A stretch of 64,000 nt of DNA from Bradyrhizobium sp. CB3481 (GTDB taxonomy: Bacteria; Pseudomonadota; Alphaproteobacteria; Rhizobiales; Xanthobacteraceae). A model generated the notes under the pieces. The model did not search any database, was not told the origin of the DNA, and was given only the letters and a program-made list of their open reading frames with translations. Location: positions 1,446,501 to 1,510,500 of the forward strand of contig NZ_CP121647.1 in assembly GCF_029714305.1 (NCBI RefSeq), read 5' to 3'. Position 1 is the first letter of the stretch; the number at the start of each line of letters is the position of its first letter. The position numbers were made by a program, and so were the translations under genes. This document shows positions 1 to 8,504 of this stretch, one piece after another.

Positions 1-1344
1 ACCCGCCGGCGTAATCGGAATGCCGCCGTCGGCATATTCGTTCAGCTTGTTGCGCAGCGTGCGGATGGAGATGCCGAGGATGTTGGCGGCATGGGTGCGA
101 TTGCCTAAGCAGTGCTTGAGCGTCTCCAGGATCAGGTCGCGCTCGACATCGGCGACGGTGCGGCCGACCAGCGCGCGGGTGACCTGCTCGGCGGCAAAGG
201 TCGCATGCGCGACCGCGGGCGCGGTCTTGGCGAGGTCGAGGCGGTCGCCGTCCGGCGTGACGATCGCATCAGCGCCAATCTCGTCGCCCTGCGCCATCAG
301 CACCGAACGGTGAATGGTGTTTTCCAGCTCGCGCACGTTGCCCTGCCAGCGGTTCGAGGTCAGCACCCGACGCGCCTCGGCCGAGATCGGCCGCAGCGGC
401 ACGCCATTGGCCTCGGCGTATTTTTTGGCAAAGTGCTGCGCCAATTCGAGGATGTCGGCCGGACGGTCGCGCAGCGGCGGGATCTTCAGGTTGACGACGT
501 TGAGGCGGAACAGCAGATCCTCGCGGAAGGTGCCTTCGCGCACGGCGTCGGCGAGGTTGCGGTTCGAGGTCGCGATGATGCGGATGTCGACGGGGACAGG
601 CTTGGTGCCGCCGACGCGGTCGATGACGCGCTCTTGGATCGCGCGCAGCAGCTTCGATTGCAGGCGGACGTCCATTTCCGAGATTTCGTCGAGCAGCAGC
701 GTGCCGCCCGAGGCTTCCTCGAACTTGCCGATGCGGCGGGCGACAGCGCCGGTGAAGGCGCCTTTTTCATGGCCGAACAGTTCGGATTCCAGGAGGTGCT
801 CGGGGATCGCCGCGCAATTGATCGAGATGAAGGGACGCTTGGCGCGGTTTGAGCGGGAGTGGACATAGCGCGCCAGCACTTCCTTGCCGGTGCCGGATTC
901 GCCGGTGATCATCACGGACGCGTCGGAGCCTGCGATCTGCTGCGCCAGCTTGATTACCTTGCCCATCGCTTCGTCGCGATAGACGAGATCGCGGGAGTCG
1001 TTGGCGACAGCGGCGAGGACAGCTGCGATCAGCTCGGGATCGGGCGGCAGCGGGATGTATTCCTTGGCGCCGGCATGGATCGCGGCGACCGCGGCGCGGG
1101 CGTCGTTGGAGATGCCGCAGGCCACGATCGGCACGTAGATATGCTCGGCTTCCAGCCGCATCACGAGGTCGCGGATGTCGAGGCCGACGTCGACCAGCAG
1201 GAGGTCGGCGCCCTTGCCGCCGCGCAACACGCCCATCGCCTGTTCGATCGCTTCGGCATGGGTCACGGATGCCCCGTTCGCCATCGCGATCTTGGTGGCG
1301 GTCGTGAGCTGGCCCTTCAAGGTGCCAACGATAAGAAGCCGCAT
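1..1344 (-). CDS. flbD: FlbD, sigma-54-dependent flagellar transcription activator (C-terminus cut by window edge)
   Basis: Enhancer-binding activator of sigma-54 flagellar promoters. The ATG is at 1344 and about 448 codons are visible with no stop before base 1, so only the last few residues are missing. The N-terminal ~115 residues are receiver-like: Asp52 sits in the phospho-acceptor position, but the acidic pair that normally follows the first strand is absent (the strand reads LLIVGTLKG), a degenerate receiver as in Caulobacter FlbD. The AAA+ domain has Walker A GESGTGKE at 148-155, the sigma-54 contact loop GAFTGA at 195-200 and Walker B LLLDE near 216-220. A Fis-type helix-turn-helix closes the protein (NRTHAANILGISIRTLRNKL). 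It is last in the fliF-fliG-fliH-fliN-flbD series, 53 bp after fliN. That order, and FlbD itself, point to the Caulobacter-like (sub)polar flagellum rather than the lateral system. Confidence 0.93.
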   Translation of the reverse strand, partial: MRLLIVGTLKGQLTTATKIAMANGASVTHAEAIEQAMGVLRGGKGADLLLVDVGLDIRDLVMRLEAEHIYVPIVACGISNDARAAVAAIHAGAKEYIPLPPDPELIAAVLAAVANDSRDLVYRDEAMGKVIKLAQQIAGSDASVMITGESGTGKEVLARYVHSRSNRAKRPFISINCAAIPEHLLESELFGHEKGAFTGAVARRIGKFEEASGGTLLLDEISEMDVRLQSKLLRAIQERVIDRVGGTKPVPVDIRIIATSNRNLADAVREGTFREDLLFRLNVVNLKIPPLRDRPADILELAQHFAKKYAEANGVPLRPISAEARRVLTSNRWQGNVRELENTIHRSVLMAQGDEIGADAIVTPDGDRLDLAKTAPAVAHATFAAEQVTRALVGRTVADVERDLILETLKHCLGNRTHAANILGISIRTLRNKLNEYADGGIPITPAG

Positions 1345-1397
1345 GTCTGTCTCCTGTCCGTCTGTTCGCGCCCTGCAGGCGCGTATCGCCAAAATTA

Positions 1398-1748
1398 TTA
1401 GCTGCGTTCAGCCTTGATGATTTCCGTCATGGTCACGCCGAGCTTGTCTTCCACCAGCACGACTTCGCCGCGCGCCACCAGGCGGTTGTTGACGTAGATG
1501 TCGATGGCCTCACCGACGCGGCGGTCGAGTTCGAGCACGGTGCCGGGCCCGAGCTTGAGCAACTCGCCGACATCCATCTTGGAGCGGCCGAGAACGGCCG
1601 ATACCTGGACCGGCACGTCGAACACGGCCTCGAGGTCGGCCGCGATGCGCGAAGCCTGTTCGTCCTCGTTGTAAGCGAGGTCGTCGACCGGCGGCGCATC
1701 CGCGGCGTTGAGGTCGGGAAGCGGTACCTGTGCGTCGGTGTCACTCAT
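1398..1748 (-). CDS. fliN: FliN, flagellar motor switch C-ring protein
   Basis: 116-residue switch protein that forms the lower part of the cytoplasmic C-ring and takes part in torque switching and export-apparatus docking. After an acidic, Pro-rich N-terminal tail of about 40 residues comes a SpoA/FliN domain (roughly 42-112) with the family features VPVQVSAVLGRSKM, LLKLGPGTVLELDR, IYVNNRLVARGEVVLVEDKLGV and a closing MTEII. Length is typical for FliN. The ATG at 1748 lies 19 bp after the fliH stop, in line with co-transcription. FliN is the only SpoA-domain protein visible here; fliM is not in the window. Confidence 0.95.
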   Translation of the reverse strand: MSDTDAQVPLPDLNAADAPPVDDLAYNEDEQASRIAADLEAVFDVPVQVSAVLGRSKMDVGELLKLGPGTVLELDRRVGEAIDIYVNNRLVARGEVVLVEDKLGVTMTEIIKAERS

Positions 1749-1767
1749 GGTTCAGTCCTCATGACCT

Positions 1768-2394
1768 TTACGCTCCGGCCGGGTCGCGCGACGCCAGATA
1801 GCGTCCGACGAGTTCGCTGATTTTCGCTTCGATGGCTGCGCGCTCCAGCACGACGCCGCCATCTGCCCATTCGATCCGGCAGTCGCCGGTGGCGATGCCG
1901 GGTTCGGCCAGGATGACCAGCCGTCCCTCGAAACCGCTTTGCGCGGCCTGTCGTTCGATCTTCGCGCGGGCAGCTTCATAGAGCTGGTCGTTGATGCGAA
2001 CGACCAGATGCGGGGTCGCAACCAGGTGCGAGAAGCAGTCGCTGACCAGCGCCATGACCTCGCCGAGTGGTTCGCGGGCGATCAGTTCACTGCAGAGCTT
2101 GCGGGCCACCGCGACGGCGACTTCGACCGCCTCCGTCTCCATCTTGGCCTCGATGCCGGAGAAACGCGTGGCGATACCCCTGATGGCGATGCCGATCTCC
2201 TCCAGCGCCAGCGCCGAGCGACGGTCGCTTTCCACCTTCGCCTCATGCTGGGCCGCTTCATAGCCGGCGCGATAGGCGCGTGCTTCGGCCTCCGCGACCT
2301 TCTGCGCGATCTCGGCGTCGGTGGCCGCCTTTTCGCGCGCCTTGTTAGGTGCGGCGAAGTCGGTGTCGAACAGGAATTTTGCGGGTGCGGCCAT
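1768..2394 (-). CDS. fliH: FliH-family flagellar export regulator
   Basis: 208-residue protein in the place of FliH, which binds the export ATPase FliI and tethers it to the C-ring. The start ATG shares its A with the fliG stop (TGATG), so translation is probably coupled. Residues ~25-100 are Ala/Glu-rich and helical, including a GYEAAQHEAK stretch of the GxxxG/AxxxA kind seen in FliH stalks. The C-terminal half (~110-200) fits the FliH/HrpE-like E-peripheral-stalk fold, with VVRINDQLYEAARAKI and GDCRIEWADGGVVLERAAIE. FliH proteins diverge fast, so the call rests on this architecture plus position between fliG and fliN. A more distant FliH/YscL-type stalk protein cannot be excluded by eye. 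Confidence 0.8.
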   Translation of the reverse strand: MAAPAKFLFDTDFAAPNKAREKAATDAEIAQKVAEAEARAYRAGYEAAQHEAKVESDRRSALALEEIGIAIRGIATRFSGIEAKMETEAVEVAVAVARKLCSELIAREPLGEVMALVSDCFSHLVATPHLVVRINDQLYEAARAKIERQAAQSGFEGRLVILAEPGIATGDCRIEWADGGVVLERAAIEAKISELVGRYLASRDPAGA

Positions 2395-3482
2395 CAGTAC
2401 ACCAGCTCGTCGTCGGCGCGGTTCTTGGTCAGGGTGATTTCGCCGCGCGCGGCCATGTCCTTGGCGAGGTTGACGAGCAGCGCCTGCGCCTCGTCGACGT
2501 CGCGCAGTCGCACCGGCCCCATCGCGGCCATATCGTCGAGCAGCATCTTGCCGGCGCGCGAGGACATGTTGCCGAGGAAGAAGGCGCGCACCTCCTCATT
2601 GGCGCTCTTCAGCGCGATGCCGAGCTTGTCCTTGTCGACGTTGCGCATCAACGTCTGGGCCGAAGCGGAATCCAGCTTGATCAGGTCGTCGAAGGTGAAC
2701 ATCAGCGCCTTGATGCGCTCGGCGGATTCGCGGTTTTCTTCTTCCAGCGAAGTGATGAAGCGGGTTTCGGTCTGGCGGTCGAAATTGTTGAAGATTTCGG
2801 CCATCACCTCGTGCGCGTCGCGGCGACGGGTCTGCGACAAATTGGACATGAATTCGGTGCGCAGCGTCTGCTCGACGCGCTCAATGACTTCCTTCTGCAC
2901 CGCTTCCATCTTCAGCATGCGGCCGACGACGTCCAGGGCGAGGTCCTCGGGCAGGATCGCCAGCACGCGGGCGGCGTGCTCCGGCTTCAGCTTCGACAGC
3001 ACCACCGCGATGGTCTGCGGATATTCGTTCTTGAGGTAGTTCGCGAGCACCTCTTCCTGCACGTTGGAGAGCTTCTCCCACATGTTGCGGCCGGCAGGAC
3101 CGCGGATTTCATCCATGATGCCGCTAACGCGTTCGGAGGGCAGGTATTGCTGCAGCAGCCGCTCGGTGGCATCGAAGGTGCCCATCAACGCGCCGGAAGC
3201 CGACATGCGCGAGACGAATTCGAGCAGGAGGTCCTCGACCACGTCGGCCTCGACGGTGCCGAGCGTCGACATGTGGATCGACAGTTCGCGGACCTCGTCA
3301 TCGTCGAGCAGCGACCACACCTTGCCGCCATATTGTTCGCCCAGCGCCAGCATCAGGATCGCGGCGCGCTTCGGCCCGCTCAGCGGCTTGCTCTTGGGCC
3401 GGTTGCTCTGACGGCTCGCCAGCGCCGAGATGACGGTGGTGATGTCGTTGGCGTTGACGTTTTGTTGCGGTACGGCGGCCAT
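2394..3482 (-). CDS. fliG: FliG, flagellar motor switch protein
   Basis: 362-residue rotor protein linking the MS ring (FliF) to the C-ring and contacting the stator. The N-terminal domain shows [27 protein letters not shown]. The middle domain carries the EHPQ-type motif as EYPQ ([22 protein letters not shown]). The C-terminal charged torque helix region is present ([33 protein letters not shown]). The length is slightly above that of enteric FliG because of a Gln/Asn-rich N-terminal extension. It starts one base before the fliF stop region (fliF ends at 3484) and overlaps fliH by one base, so it sits mid-operon. Confidence 0.96.
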   Translation of the reverse strand: MAAVPQQNVNANDITTVISALASRQSNRPKSKPLSGPKRAAILMLALGEQYGGKVWSLLDDDEVRELSIHMSTLGTVEADVVEDLLLEFVSRMSASGALMGTFDATERLLQQYLPSERVSGIMDEIRGPAGRNMWEKLSNVQEEVLANYLKNEYPQTIAVVLSKLKPEHAARVLAILPEDLALDVVGRMLKMEAVQKEVIERVEQTLRTEFMSNLSQTRRRDAHEVMAEIFNNFDRQTETRFITSLEEENRESAERIKALMFTFDDLIKLDSASAQTLMRNVDKDKLGIALKSANEEVRAFFLGNMSSRAGKMLLDDMAAMGPVRLRDVDEAQALLVNLAKDMAARGEITLTKNRADDELVY

Positions 3483-3483
3483 G

Positions 3484-5106
3484 TCAGCTCTCGGCGGGTT
3501 CGCTCAGCCATTGCCGAACGATGGAAGCGGTTTCGTTGGGATTGCGTTCGGCCAGTTCGCCGACCCGGTGCACGGCCTGGGCGTGGACCTGGCCCTGGAC
3601 CTGAGCGACGTCGATCAACTGCGCAGTGCCGCTGGTGCCGGCGATCAGGGCCTGATTGGGCCCGAGTTCACCATTGGGCCCGCTACCCTCGATCAGGGCC
3701 GGCGACGGCTCGGCCGCGGGGACGACTTCGGCGGCCAGGATGCGCTTGACCAGCGGCCGGATCACCAGGAACAGCACGACAAGGCCGAGCAGCATCATGA
3801 CGCCGAGCTCGATGACGTGCATGACGTCGTCCTTGGTGAATTGCAGGAAGCCGAGCAGACCGCCGGGCTCGGCGACGGGCGGCACGGTCGGCGCCTCGGC
3901 AAAGCGCAGGTTGACGACCTCGACCTGGTCGCCGCGCTTCTGGTCGAAGCCGATTGCCGAACGCACCAGCGTGGCGATGCGGTCGAGCTGCTCCTTGCTG
4001 CGGTCCTGGTAGACCATCTCGCCTTTTTCGTTCTTGGCATAGGCGCCGTCGACCAGCACCGCGACCGAGATCCGGTTGACCCGTCCGGCCTCGGTGATTT
4101 CGGTCTTGGTGGTGCGCGAAATCTCGTAATTGTTGGTTTCTTCGCTCTTCTTGCTCTGGTCGCGCGCGGCGGTGGTGGCGCCCGCCTGGTTGCCGGGCAA
4201 CTCGTTGTTGACGGTGACCTGGCCGCCGTCGCCGGCACTGGCGGAAGATTCCTCGCGGGTCTGGCTCGAGCGCAGCACGCGGCCCTCGGGATCGAACTTG
4301 TCCGAGGTCTGGGTGACCTTGTTGTAGTCGAAATCGGCGGTGAGCTGGACGCGGGCGCGGCCCTGGCCGACCACCGAGGAGACGATTGCCTCGACTTCGT
4401 TGCGCATGCGCTTCTCGAACGCGGTACGGCGCTCGTCGCCGACGGCGATATCGGGATCCTTGCTGGCGCCGTCGGCGAGCAGGCGGCCGCCTTCATCGAC
4501 GATCGATACCCGCTGCGGCTTCAGCCCGTTGACGGCGGAGGCGACGACATGGCGGATGGCACGGATCTGCTGGGCCTCGAGGCTGCCGCGCACCCGCACC
4601 ACGATCGAGGCCGACGGCTCCGGCGCCTCGCGCGCGAACAACGGGCGCTCGGGCAGCACCAGATGGACGCGGGCAGCCTGGATGCGATCGATGGCGCGGA
4701 TGGTGCGGGCAAGCTCGCCCTCCAGCGCTCGCAAATGGTTGATGTTCTGGACGAAGCTCGTGGTGCCGAGCGCGTCGGATTTGTCGAAAATCTCGTAGCC
4801 GACGCCGCCGCCCTTGGGCAGGTTGCTTTCGGCGAGCTTCATCCGCAGGCGCGTGACCTTGTCCTTCGGCACCATGATGACCGCGCCGTCATTGCGCAGC
4901 TCGAAGGGGATCGCCTGGCGTTCCAGATCCTTGATGATGCTGGAGGAATCTTCAAAGGAGAGGTCGGTGAACAGGGTGGTCATCTGCGGCGTGGTGACGC
5001 GCATGATGACAAAGGCGAAGAAGCCGATCAGCGCGGTCGTCACGGCGACCATGGCCATCAGCCGTGCCGCACCCAGGCCTTTCAGGAAAGCAACGAGACT
5101 TTGCAC
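3484..5106 (-). CDS. fliF: FliF, flagellar MS-ring protein
   Basis: Inner-membrane MS-ring subunit on which the rotor and export gate assemble. A first membrane helix lies at about residues 15-35. A YscJ/FliF ring-building region with [18 protein letters not shown] and [13 protein letters not shown] follows. A variable periplasmic region precedes a second membrane helix (about 430-455), and a short cytoplasmic tail ending [12 protein letters not shown] matches the FliG-binding tail type. There is no ATG in the right place: GTG at 5106 gives 540 residues beginning [12 protein letters not shown] and is chosen because homologues begin at about this point. A TTG at 5148 would add 14 Pro/Gly-rich residues and lacks a good ribosome-binding site. 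It is the first gene after the sciP terminator, so it needs its own promoter in 5149-5216. Confidence 0.93.
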   Translation of the reverse strand: MQSLVAFLKGLGAARLMAMVAVTTALIGFFAFVIMRVTTPQMTTLFTDLSFEDSSSIIKDLERQAIPFELRNDGAVIMVPKDKVTRLRMKLAESNLPKGGGVGYEIFDKSDALGTTSFVQNINHLRALEGELARTIRAIDRIQAARVHLVLPERPLFAREAPEPSASIVVRVRGSLEAQQIRAIRHVVASAVNGLKPQRVSIVDEGGRLLADGASKDPDIAVGDERRTAFEKRMRNEVEAIVSSVVGQGRARVQLTADFDYNKVTQTSDKFDPEGRVLRSSQTREESSASAGDGGQVTVNNELPGNQAGATTAARDQSKKSEETNNYEISRTTKTEITEAGRVNRISVAVLVDGAYAKNEKGEMVYQDRSKEQLDRIATLVRSAIGFDQKRGDQVEVVNLRFAEAPTVPPVAEPGGLLGFLQFTKDDVMHVIELGVMMLLGLVVLFLVIRPLVKRILAAEVVPAAEPSPALIEGSGPNGELGPNQALIAGTSGTAQLIDVAQVQGQVHAQAVHRVGELAERNPNETASIVRQWLSEPAES

Positions 5107-5177
5107 CAACCGCCCCCAGGGATTCGGCCCCAGGGACCGACTGGGCAATTATTGCCTAGGGGATGGTTTCCATATGG

Positions 5178-5191
5178 TTAACGACCGTTAA
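5178..5191. promoter_or_regulatory. Possible CtrA-like paired TTAA sites upstream of fliF
   Basis: Two TTAA tetramers are separated by six bases (TTAA-N6-TTAA, the pair also being a GGTTAAC-type inverted arrangement) between the sciP terminator and the fliF start. The CtrA consensus is TTAA-N7-TTAA, so the spacing is one base short. It is recorded because the fliF operon must have a promoter here and early flagellar operons of this type are CtrA-controlled. No convincing -24/-12 sigma-54 element was seen in this interval. Confidence 0.3.
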
Positions 5192-5218
5192 AGCGCCCCT
5201 AATAGTTCCGGCATGTAA

Positions 5219-5249
5219 AAAACCGGCTTCGCAGAGCGAAGCCGGTTTT
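5219..5249 (-). terminator. Rho-independent terminator after sciP
   Basis: A perfect 14-bp stem (5219-5232 pairing with 5236-5249) with a 3-base loop. On the minus strand it is followed by a run of six T. It lies 26 bp past the sciP stop and separates sciP from the fliF operon. Read on the plus strand the T run is short, so it is chiefly a minus-strand terminator. Confidence 0.9.
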
Positions 5250-5275
5250 CATCAAATCTTTCGGTTCGGGAGGGC

Positions 5276-5551
5276 TTACTGCCGATATTGCTGGATCCGG
5301 GTCGTCCGGAGGCCTGCCAGCCCGTGCTGATCGATTGAGAACTGCCAGGAAAGGAATTCGTCGACGGTCAAGGTATAGCGGCTGCAGGCCTCTTCGAGGG
5401 ATAGCAGGCCACCACGGACCGCGGCGACTACTTCGGCCTTGCGACGGATCACCCACCGTTTGGTGCCGGGCGCGGGCAGGTCAGCAATTGTTAACGGACT
5501 GCCGTCAGGCCCGATGACGTATTTTACCCTCGGGCGATGGGGTTCTGTCAT
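5276..5551 (-). CDS. sciP: SciP-type (DUF1153) CtrA-inhibitory regulator
   Basis: 91-residue protein of the DUF1153 family. The characterised member is Caulobacter SciP, which binds DNA and blocks CtrA from activating transcription. The ATG at 5551 (MTEPHRPRVKYVIGPDG) is preferred over an upstream ATG at 5572 because it gives the usual family length (~90-95). The body contains TIADLPAPGTKRWVIRRKAEVV followed by a helix-turn-helix-like segment, LSLEEACSRYTLTVDEFLSW. It is placed between flgD and the fliF operon, transcribed the same way and closed by its own terminator. A CtrA-like box lies about 60 bp upstream, as expected for a CtrA-driven feedback inhibitor. The DUF1153 assignment is secure by motif; the CtrA role is transferred from Caulobacter. 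Confidence 0.87.
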   Translation of the reverse strand: MTEPHRPRVKYVIGPDGSPLTIADLPAPGTKRWVIRRKAEVVAAVRGGLLSLEEACSRYTLTVDEFLSWQFSIDQHGLAGLRTTRIQQYRQ

Positions 5552-5608
5552 GGCGTACTCACAAACTCTCAACCACTGAACTCACGGTACCAACTTACGC
5601 TGGTCGGC

Positions 5609-5623
5609 TTAAAATTTGCCTAA
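5609..5623 (-). promoter_or_regulatory. CtrA-like binding site upstream of sciP
   Basis: Plus-strand TTAA-N7-CTAA (minus strand TTAG-N7-TTAA), one base off the full CtrA consensus TTAA-N7-TTAA with exact spacing. It is centred about 65 bp upstream of the sciP ATG. In Caulobacter, sciP is itself a CtrA target, so the position makes biological sense. A single near-match of an AT-rich motif can still occur by chance. Confidence 0.45.
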
Positions 5624-5671
5624 GCCTACGGCTTCAATACGAATCTCCTTGAAAATGACCAGAAATGGCCA

Positions 5672-5719
5672 CGGCCCGGCCTCCGGGAACGCCTGTGCGT
5701 TCGCTGGGGAACCGGGCCG
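5672..5719. repeat. Two-tier stem-loop between flgD and sciP
   Basis: Outer arms CGGCCCGG (5672-5679) and CCGGGCCG (5712-5719) pair perfectly. They enclose an inner hairpin, GAACGC-CTGT-GCGTTC (5687-5702). There is no T run on either strand, so it does not look like a classical terminator. It lies just past the flgD stop (5766) in the direction of transcription and could be a processing or factor-dependent termination structure. The rest of the 5552-5765 gap holds only the sciP promoter region. Confidence 0.55.
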
Positions 5720-5765
5720 CTAAGGGCTGATGCTGGGGTAAGCGATCGACGTTGGGTACCGGATC

Positions 5766-6455
5766 TTAGGCTTTCGTGCGCATCACCCGCTTGATCTTGT
5801 CGGTGGTGTAGCTCTGTCCGCCGATCGACAGCAGCGGCGGGGACGAGGTCAGGTCGACGGAATCGACGACGCCCTGGACTTCGGTGGAAATAGCCACGTT
5901 GTTGCCTTTGCTATCCGTGCCCGTCGCGGTCAGGGTGTAGGTTCCGGGCGGCCACTGCACGCCGTCATTGCCCTTGCCATCCCAGACGAAGCTGGAGCCG
6001 CCCTTCTTCAGGTTGAAGTTGCCGCTGTAGGCCGTCTGTCCTGCGGAATTGGTGATGGTGATCTTCGCGGTTGTGTCTTGCTCGGAATTGAAATTCCAGG
6101 TCGCCGACTTGTCGAACTGCGCCTTGCTGCCGTCGATGGCAACGGTGTTGCCGACATAGACCAGCGCCTGCGTCGCCTGCGCACCCTTTTCGATCTCGAC
6201 CAGGGACTTCAACTGCTCGTTCGACTTGAGCTGCTGCTCGATGCCGGCGAACTGCACGAGTTGCTGGGTGAACTGGTTGGTGTCGAGCGGATCCAGCGGA
6301 TTCTGATTCTGAAGCTGCGTGGTCAGCAAGGTCAGAAAGGTTTGGAAATTATCCGCGATCCCGGTCGTCTTGTCCGATGCGGTCTTGTTGCCCGTCGCGT
6401 TACCGGTTCCGGGAGCCGAAACGACCGTGGTCGGCATGGTTGCATCAACTGCCAT
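5766..6455 (-). CDS. flgD: FlgD, flagellar hook assembly (cap) protein
   Basis: 229-residue hook cap scaffold, exported to guide polymerisation of the hook protein FlgE. The N-terminal hallmark is NFQTFLTLLTTQLQNQNPLDP followed by TNQFTQQLVQFAGIEQQ (about residues 36-75). The C-terminal half has FlgD Ig-like/tudor-like features: GNFNLKKGGSSFVWDGKGNDG and PPGTYTLTATGTDSKGN. Length is normal. It starts 11 bp after the fliK stop and is probably co-transcribed with fliK, matching the fliK-flgD pairing seen in many alphaproteobacteria. Confidence 0.95.
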   Translation of the reverse strand: MAVDATMPTTVVSAPGTGNATGNKTASDKTTGIADNFQTFLTLLTTQLQNQNPLDPLDTNQFTQQLVQFAGIEQQLKSNEQLKSLVEIEKGAQATQALVYVGNTVAIDGSKAQFDKSATWNFNSEQDTTAKITITNSAGQTAYSGNFNLKKGGSSFVWDGKGNDGVQWPPGTYTLTATGTDSKGNNVAISTEVQGVVDSVDLTSSPPLLSIGGQSYTTDKIKRVMRTKA

Positions 6456-6466
6456 GGCGATTTCCT

Positions 6467-8173
6467 TTACACTCTGATGTCAACGCCGCCGCTCGCACCG
6501 AGCATGCGGCCATAGCTGCGGCCCGCGACGACGGCCGGCACGCTGTCTTCCTCGCTGACGACGATGCGATGCGCGTTGGGATTTCCCTGGTTGCCGTCGT
6601 TCTGGCCCTGCGAGGACTGGTCGCGCAGGCTGAACTGCAGACCGCCATTGCCGGTGGAGAGCCCGGCATTGTCGAGCGCGCGCTGCAGCTGGTTGGCGTC
6701 CTGGCGCAGCATCGACAGCGTTTCCGGCCGCTCGACGGTGAGGTGCGAGGTCACCTGGCCGTGTCGGTCGACATCGATGCGAACATCGATGCGGCCGAGC
6801 TCGGCGGGATCGAGCCGGATCTCGAAGCGGGTCTTGCCGCTCTTGGCGGAGGCGGCGATTTCCATCGCGAGTCCGCTAACCGGCACGGCAGCATCGGTAG
6901 CGGCAGTGGCGGTGAGTTGACTGGCCGCAGCGGTCGTCGCGGAATGAACGGTCGACTGTTGTGCCAGGATCGTGCCGGCGGCCTGCAGGCCGTTCCCTGG
7001 CGTATTGAACGTCGTCTGGCCAATATCGGCGGCAAGCTGCGCGTTGGCATTGGCATGCGCCACGGGCGGCGCGATGGAATTGCCTGACGCGTCGCCCTTC
7101 ACGGCATCAGCGATGCCGTTCTCGGATTTTGGCTTGGCGACGGCTTCGGCCGGCGTGACGGCGGACACGATGGTGTCAGTGGCAGGTGCCGTCGGTGCAG
7201 CGGTATCGGTGCTGTCGATCGTGCCGGGCTGCTGCTCGACCGCCGCCGTGGCGCCCTTCTTGGCGAGATCGGCACCCTTGGACGGCACGGCGGCTTTGGT
7301 CGCGGCCGGCGTCGCCGCGACCACTGCAGCGGCCTGAGCGATGCCTCCGGTAACAGATGGATCGCCGGACGTCGCCTGCGCGCTGACCGCCTGGCCGACG
7401 CCGCCTTGCGCGACAGTCTTCACCGTGGTCTCCGCCTGTGCGGCGTTCGCGGTCGCGGGGGAAGTTGCTCCGGCGTCGCCGTCCGTCGTTTCGGCGGTGG
7501 GCGTCGCCGGAGCGGTTTCGGCGGCCACCGCTGCGATCGCGGCTGCTGCAATGGCGAGCGGGGCGGCGGCCTTGTCGGCTGTGGCCGCTGCGGGGACAGT
7601 CGGCGCCGGCGTTGCAGCAGCAGGGATTGCGGCGGCGATGGCATCGGCCGTCGTGACGGTCGTTCCATTCTGGTCCGTCTCGGTCTGATCGGCGGCGGAG
7701 ATATCGCCGGAAGATGCCTGCGCCGTTTCGTCCGACGTCGCCTTGTCAGACTTCGGCGCGTCGGACTTCGATTTGGTGCGGCGGGTTGTCGTCGCCTTGG
7801 TATCGGCAGTCGTGTCAGTATTGGTGTTGGCGTCGGCTTTGCCATTGTCGCGCGCGTTGTCGTCGCTACCAGCCTTGTCGTTACGGGGCTTGGCCTCGGC
7901 GTTGCGATCATTCGCATCGTTGCGCGCGGCCTTGTCGGACGCGGCGGCGCTGTCACGCGATCGATTGCCGGATGCCTGGGTGTCGTCGGGGCGGCGCGCG
8001 GCGGGCGCCTGGTCTTGCGCGCGATTGTCGTTGCGGCTCGCGGCCGTGTTGCTGTCGACCAGCGCTGCGAAGCTGTGGTTCCCGGTGGGGGGATCGGAAT
8101 CCGGCCGGGCGGATTTCGCCGCCGCGTTCTGGAAAGATGCGTTTGCCGATACTTCTGACGTGACACTAACCAC
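6467..8173 (-). CDS. fliK: FliK-like flagellar hook-length control protein
   Basis: Long, low-complexity protein (568 residues from GTG 8173; a TTG at 8179 would add two). It has an Ala/Thr/Asp/Lys-rich disordered stretch over roughly residues 1-400, and a C-terminal Flg_hook domain around 430-530. That domain contains FEIRLDPAELGRIDVRIDVD and VERPETLSMLRQDANQLQRALDNAGL. This architecture (disordered ruler plus C-terminal substrate-switch domain) is that of FliK, the molecular ruler that stops hook growth. It is first in the fliK-flgD transcription unit. Base use in the ruler (GCN, ACN repeats) differs from neighbours because of the amino-acid bias, not necessarily transfer. The N-terminal ruler cannot be aligned by eye; the call rests on the C-terminal domain and context. 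Confidence 0.85.
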   Translation of the reverse strand: MVSVTSEVSANASFQNAAAKSARPDSDPPTGNHSFAALVDSNTAASRNDNRAQDQAPAARRPDDTQASGNRSRDSAAASDKAARNDANDRNAEAKPRNDKAGSDDNARDNGKADANTNTDTTADTKATTTRRTKSKSDAPKSDKATSDETAQASSGDISAADQTETDQNGTTVTTADAIAAAIPAAATPAPTVPAAATADKAAAPLAIAAAAIAAVAAETAPATPTAETTDGDAGATSPATANAAQAETTVKTVAQGGVGQAVSAQATSGDPSVTGGIAQAAAVVAATPAATKAAVPSKGADLAKKGATAAVEQQPGTIDSTDTAAPTAPATDTIVSAVTPAEAVAKPKSENGIADAVKGDASGNSIAPPVAHANANAQLAADIGQTTFNTPGNGLQAAGTILAQQSTVHSATTAAASQLTATAATDAAVPVSGLAMEIAASAKSGKTRFEIRLDPAELGRIDVRIDVDRHGQVTSHLTVERPETLSMLRQDANQLQRALDNAGLSTGNGGLQFSLRDQSSQGQNDGNQGNPNAHRIVVSEEDSVPAVVAGRSYGRMLGASGGVDIRV

Positions 8174-8504
8174 GGGCAACCCTCGCGCTGAGCTCTCGGG
8201 CTACCCTTCAGCAAGGACCGGGCCACTTCCGTCCGAGAATTATTATTAAGGGATTTCAGGGCCTTGCGACCGAGCCCGACCGGGTGGCGTTGCCCGGTTT
8301 CGGCCGCCTTTTCTGCCCGGCGGCAAGATTTGCCGTCCTGGACCCGCTCCAAATTGGCGGCCGGCTGATTGCTTCGCAGGAATACGGCCTATATTAAAGA
8401 GCGGCGTCCAATCCGGTCCGGGATGGGCAGAATGATATCCTAAGGCCTTGGAGAAAAAGGTCTTTTAACCCCTGCGGGCCGCCTGGCGCCCGCGATTGAA
8501 GTCG
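8174..8504. other. Divergent intergenic region between fliK and mnmA
   Basis: About 330 bp without a gene. A possible sigma-70-like promoter for mnmA is TTGCTT (8369-8374), 15 bp, TATATT (8390-8395); the spacer is shorter than ideal. No -24/-12 sigma-54 element was found for fliK by eye. Nothing else is recognisable. Confidence 0.4.

Noticed and set aside
2349..3749. 466-codon plus-strand frame opposite fliG
   Set aside because: Antisense to fliG, with a skewed, repetitive composition and no motif.
3430..5181. 583-codon open frame on the plus strand opposite fliF
   Set aside because: GC-rich shadow frame: it runs antisense to a clear fliF, is dominated by Asp/Gly/Leu/Arg from third-position bias, and shows no domain.
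8330..8350. Sigma-54-like GGC...TTGC element for fliK on the minus strand
   Set aside because: GG and GC are separated by eight bases instead of ten, so the spacing is wrong for sigma-54.
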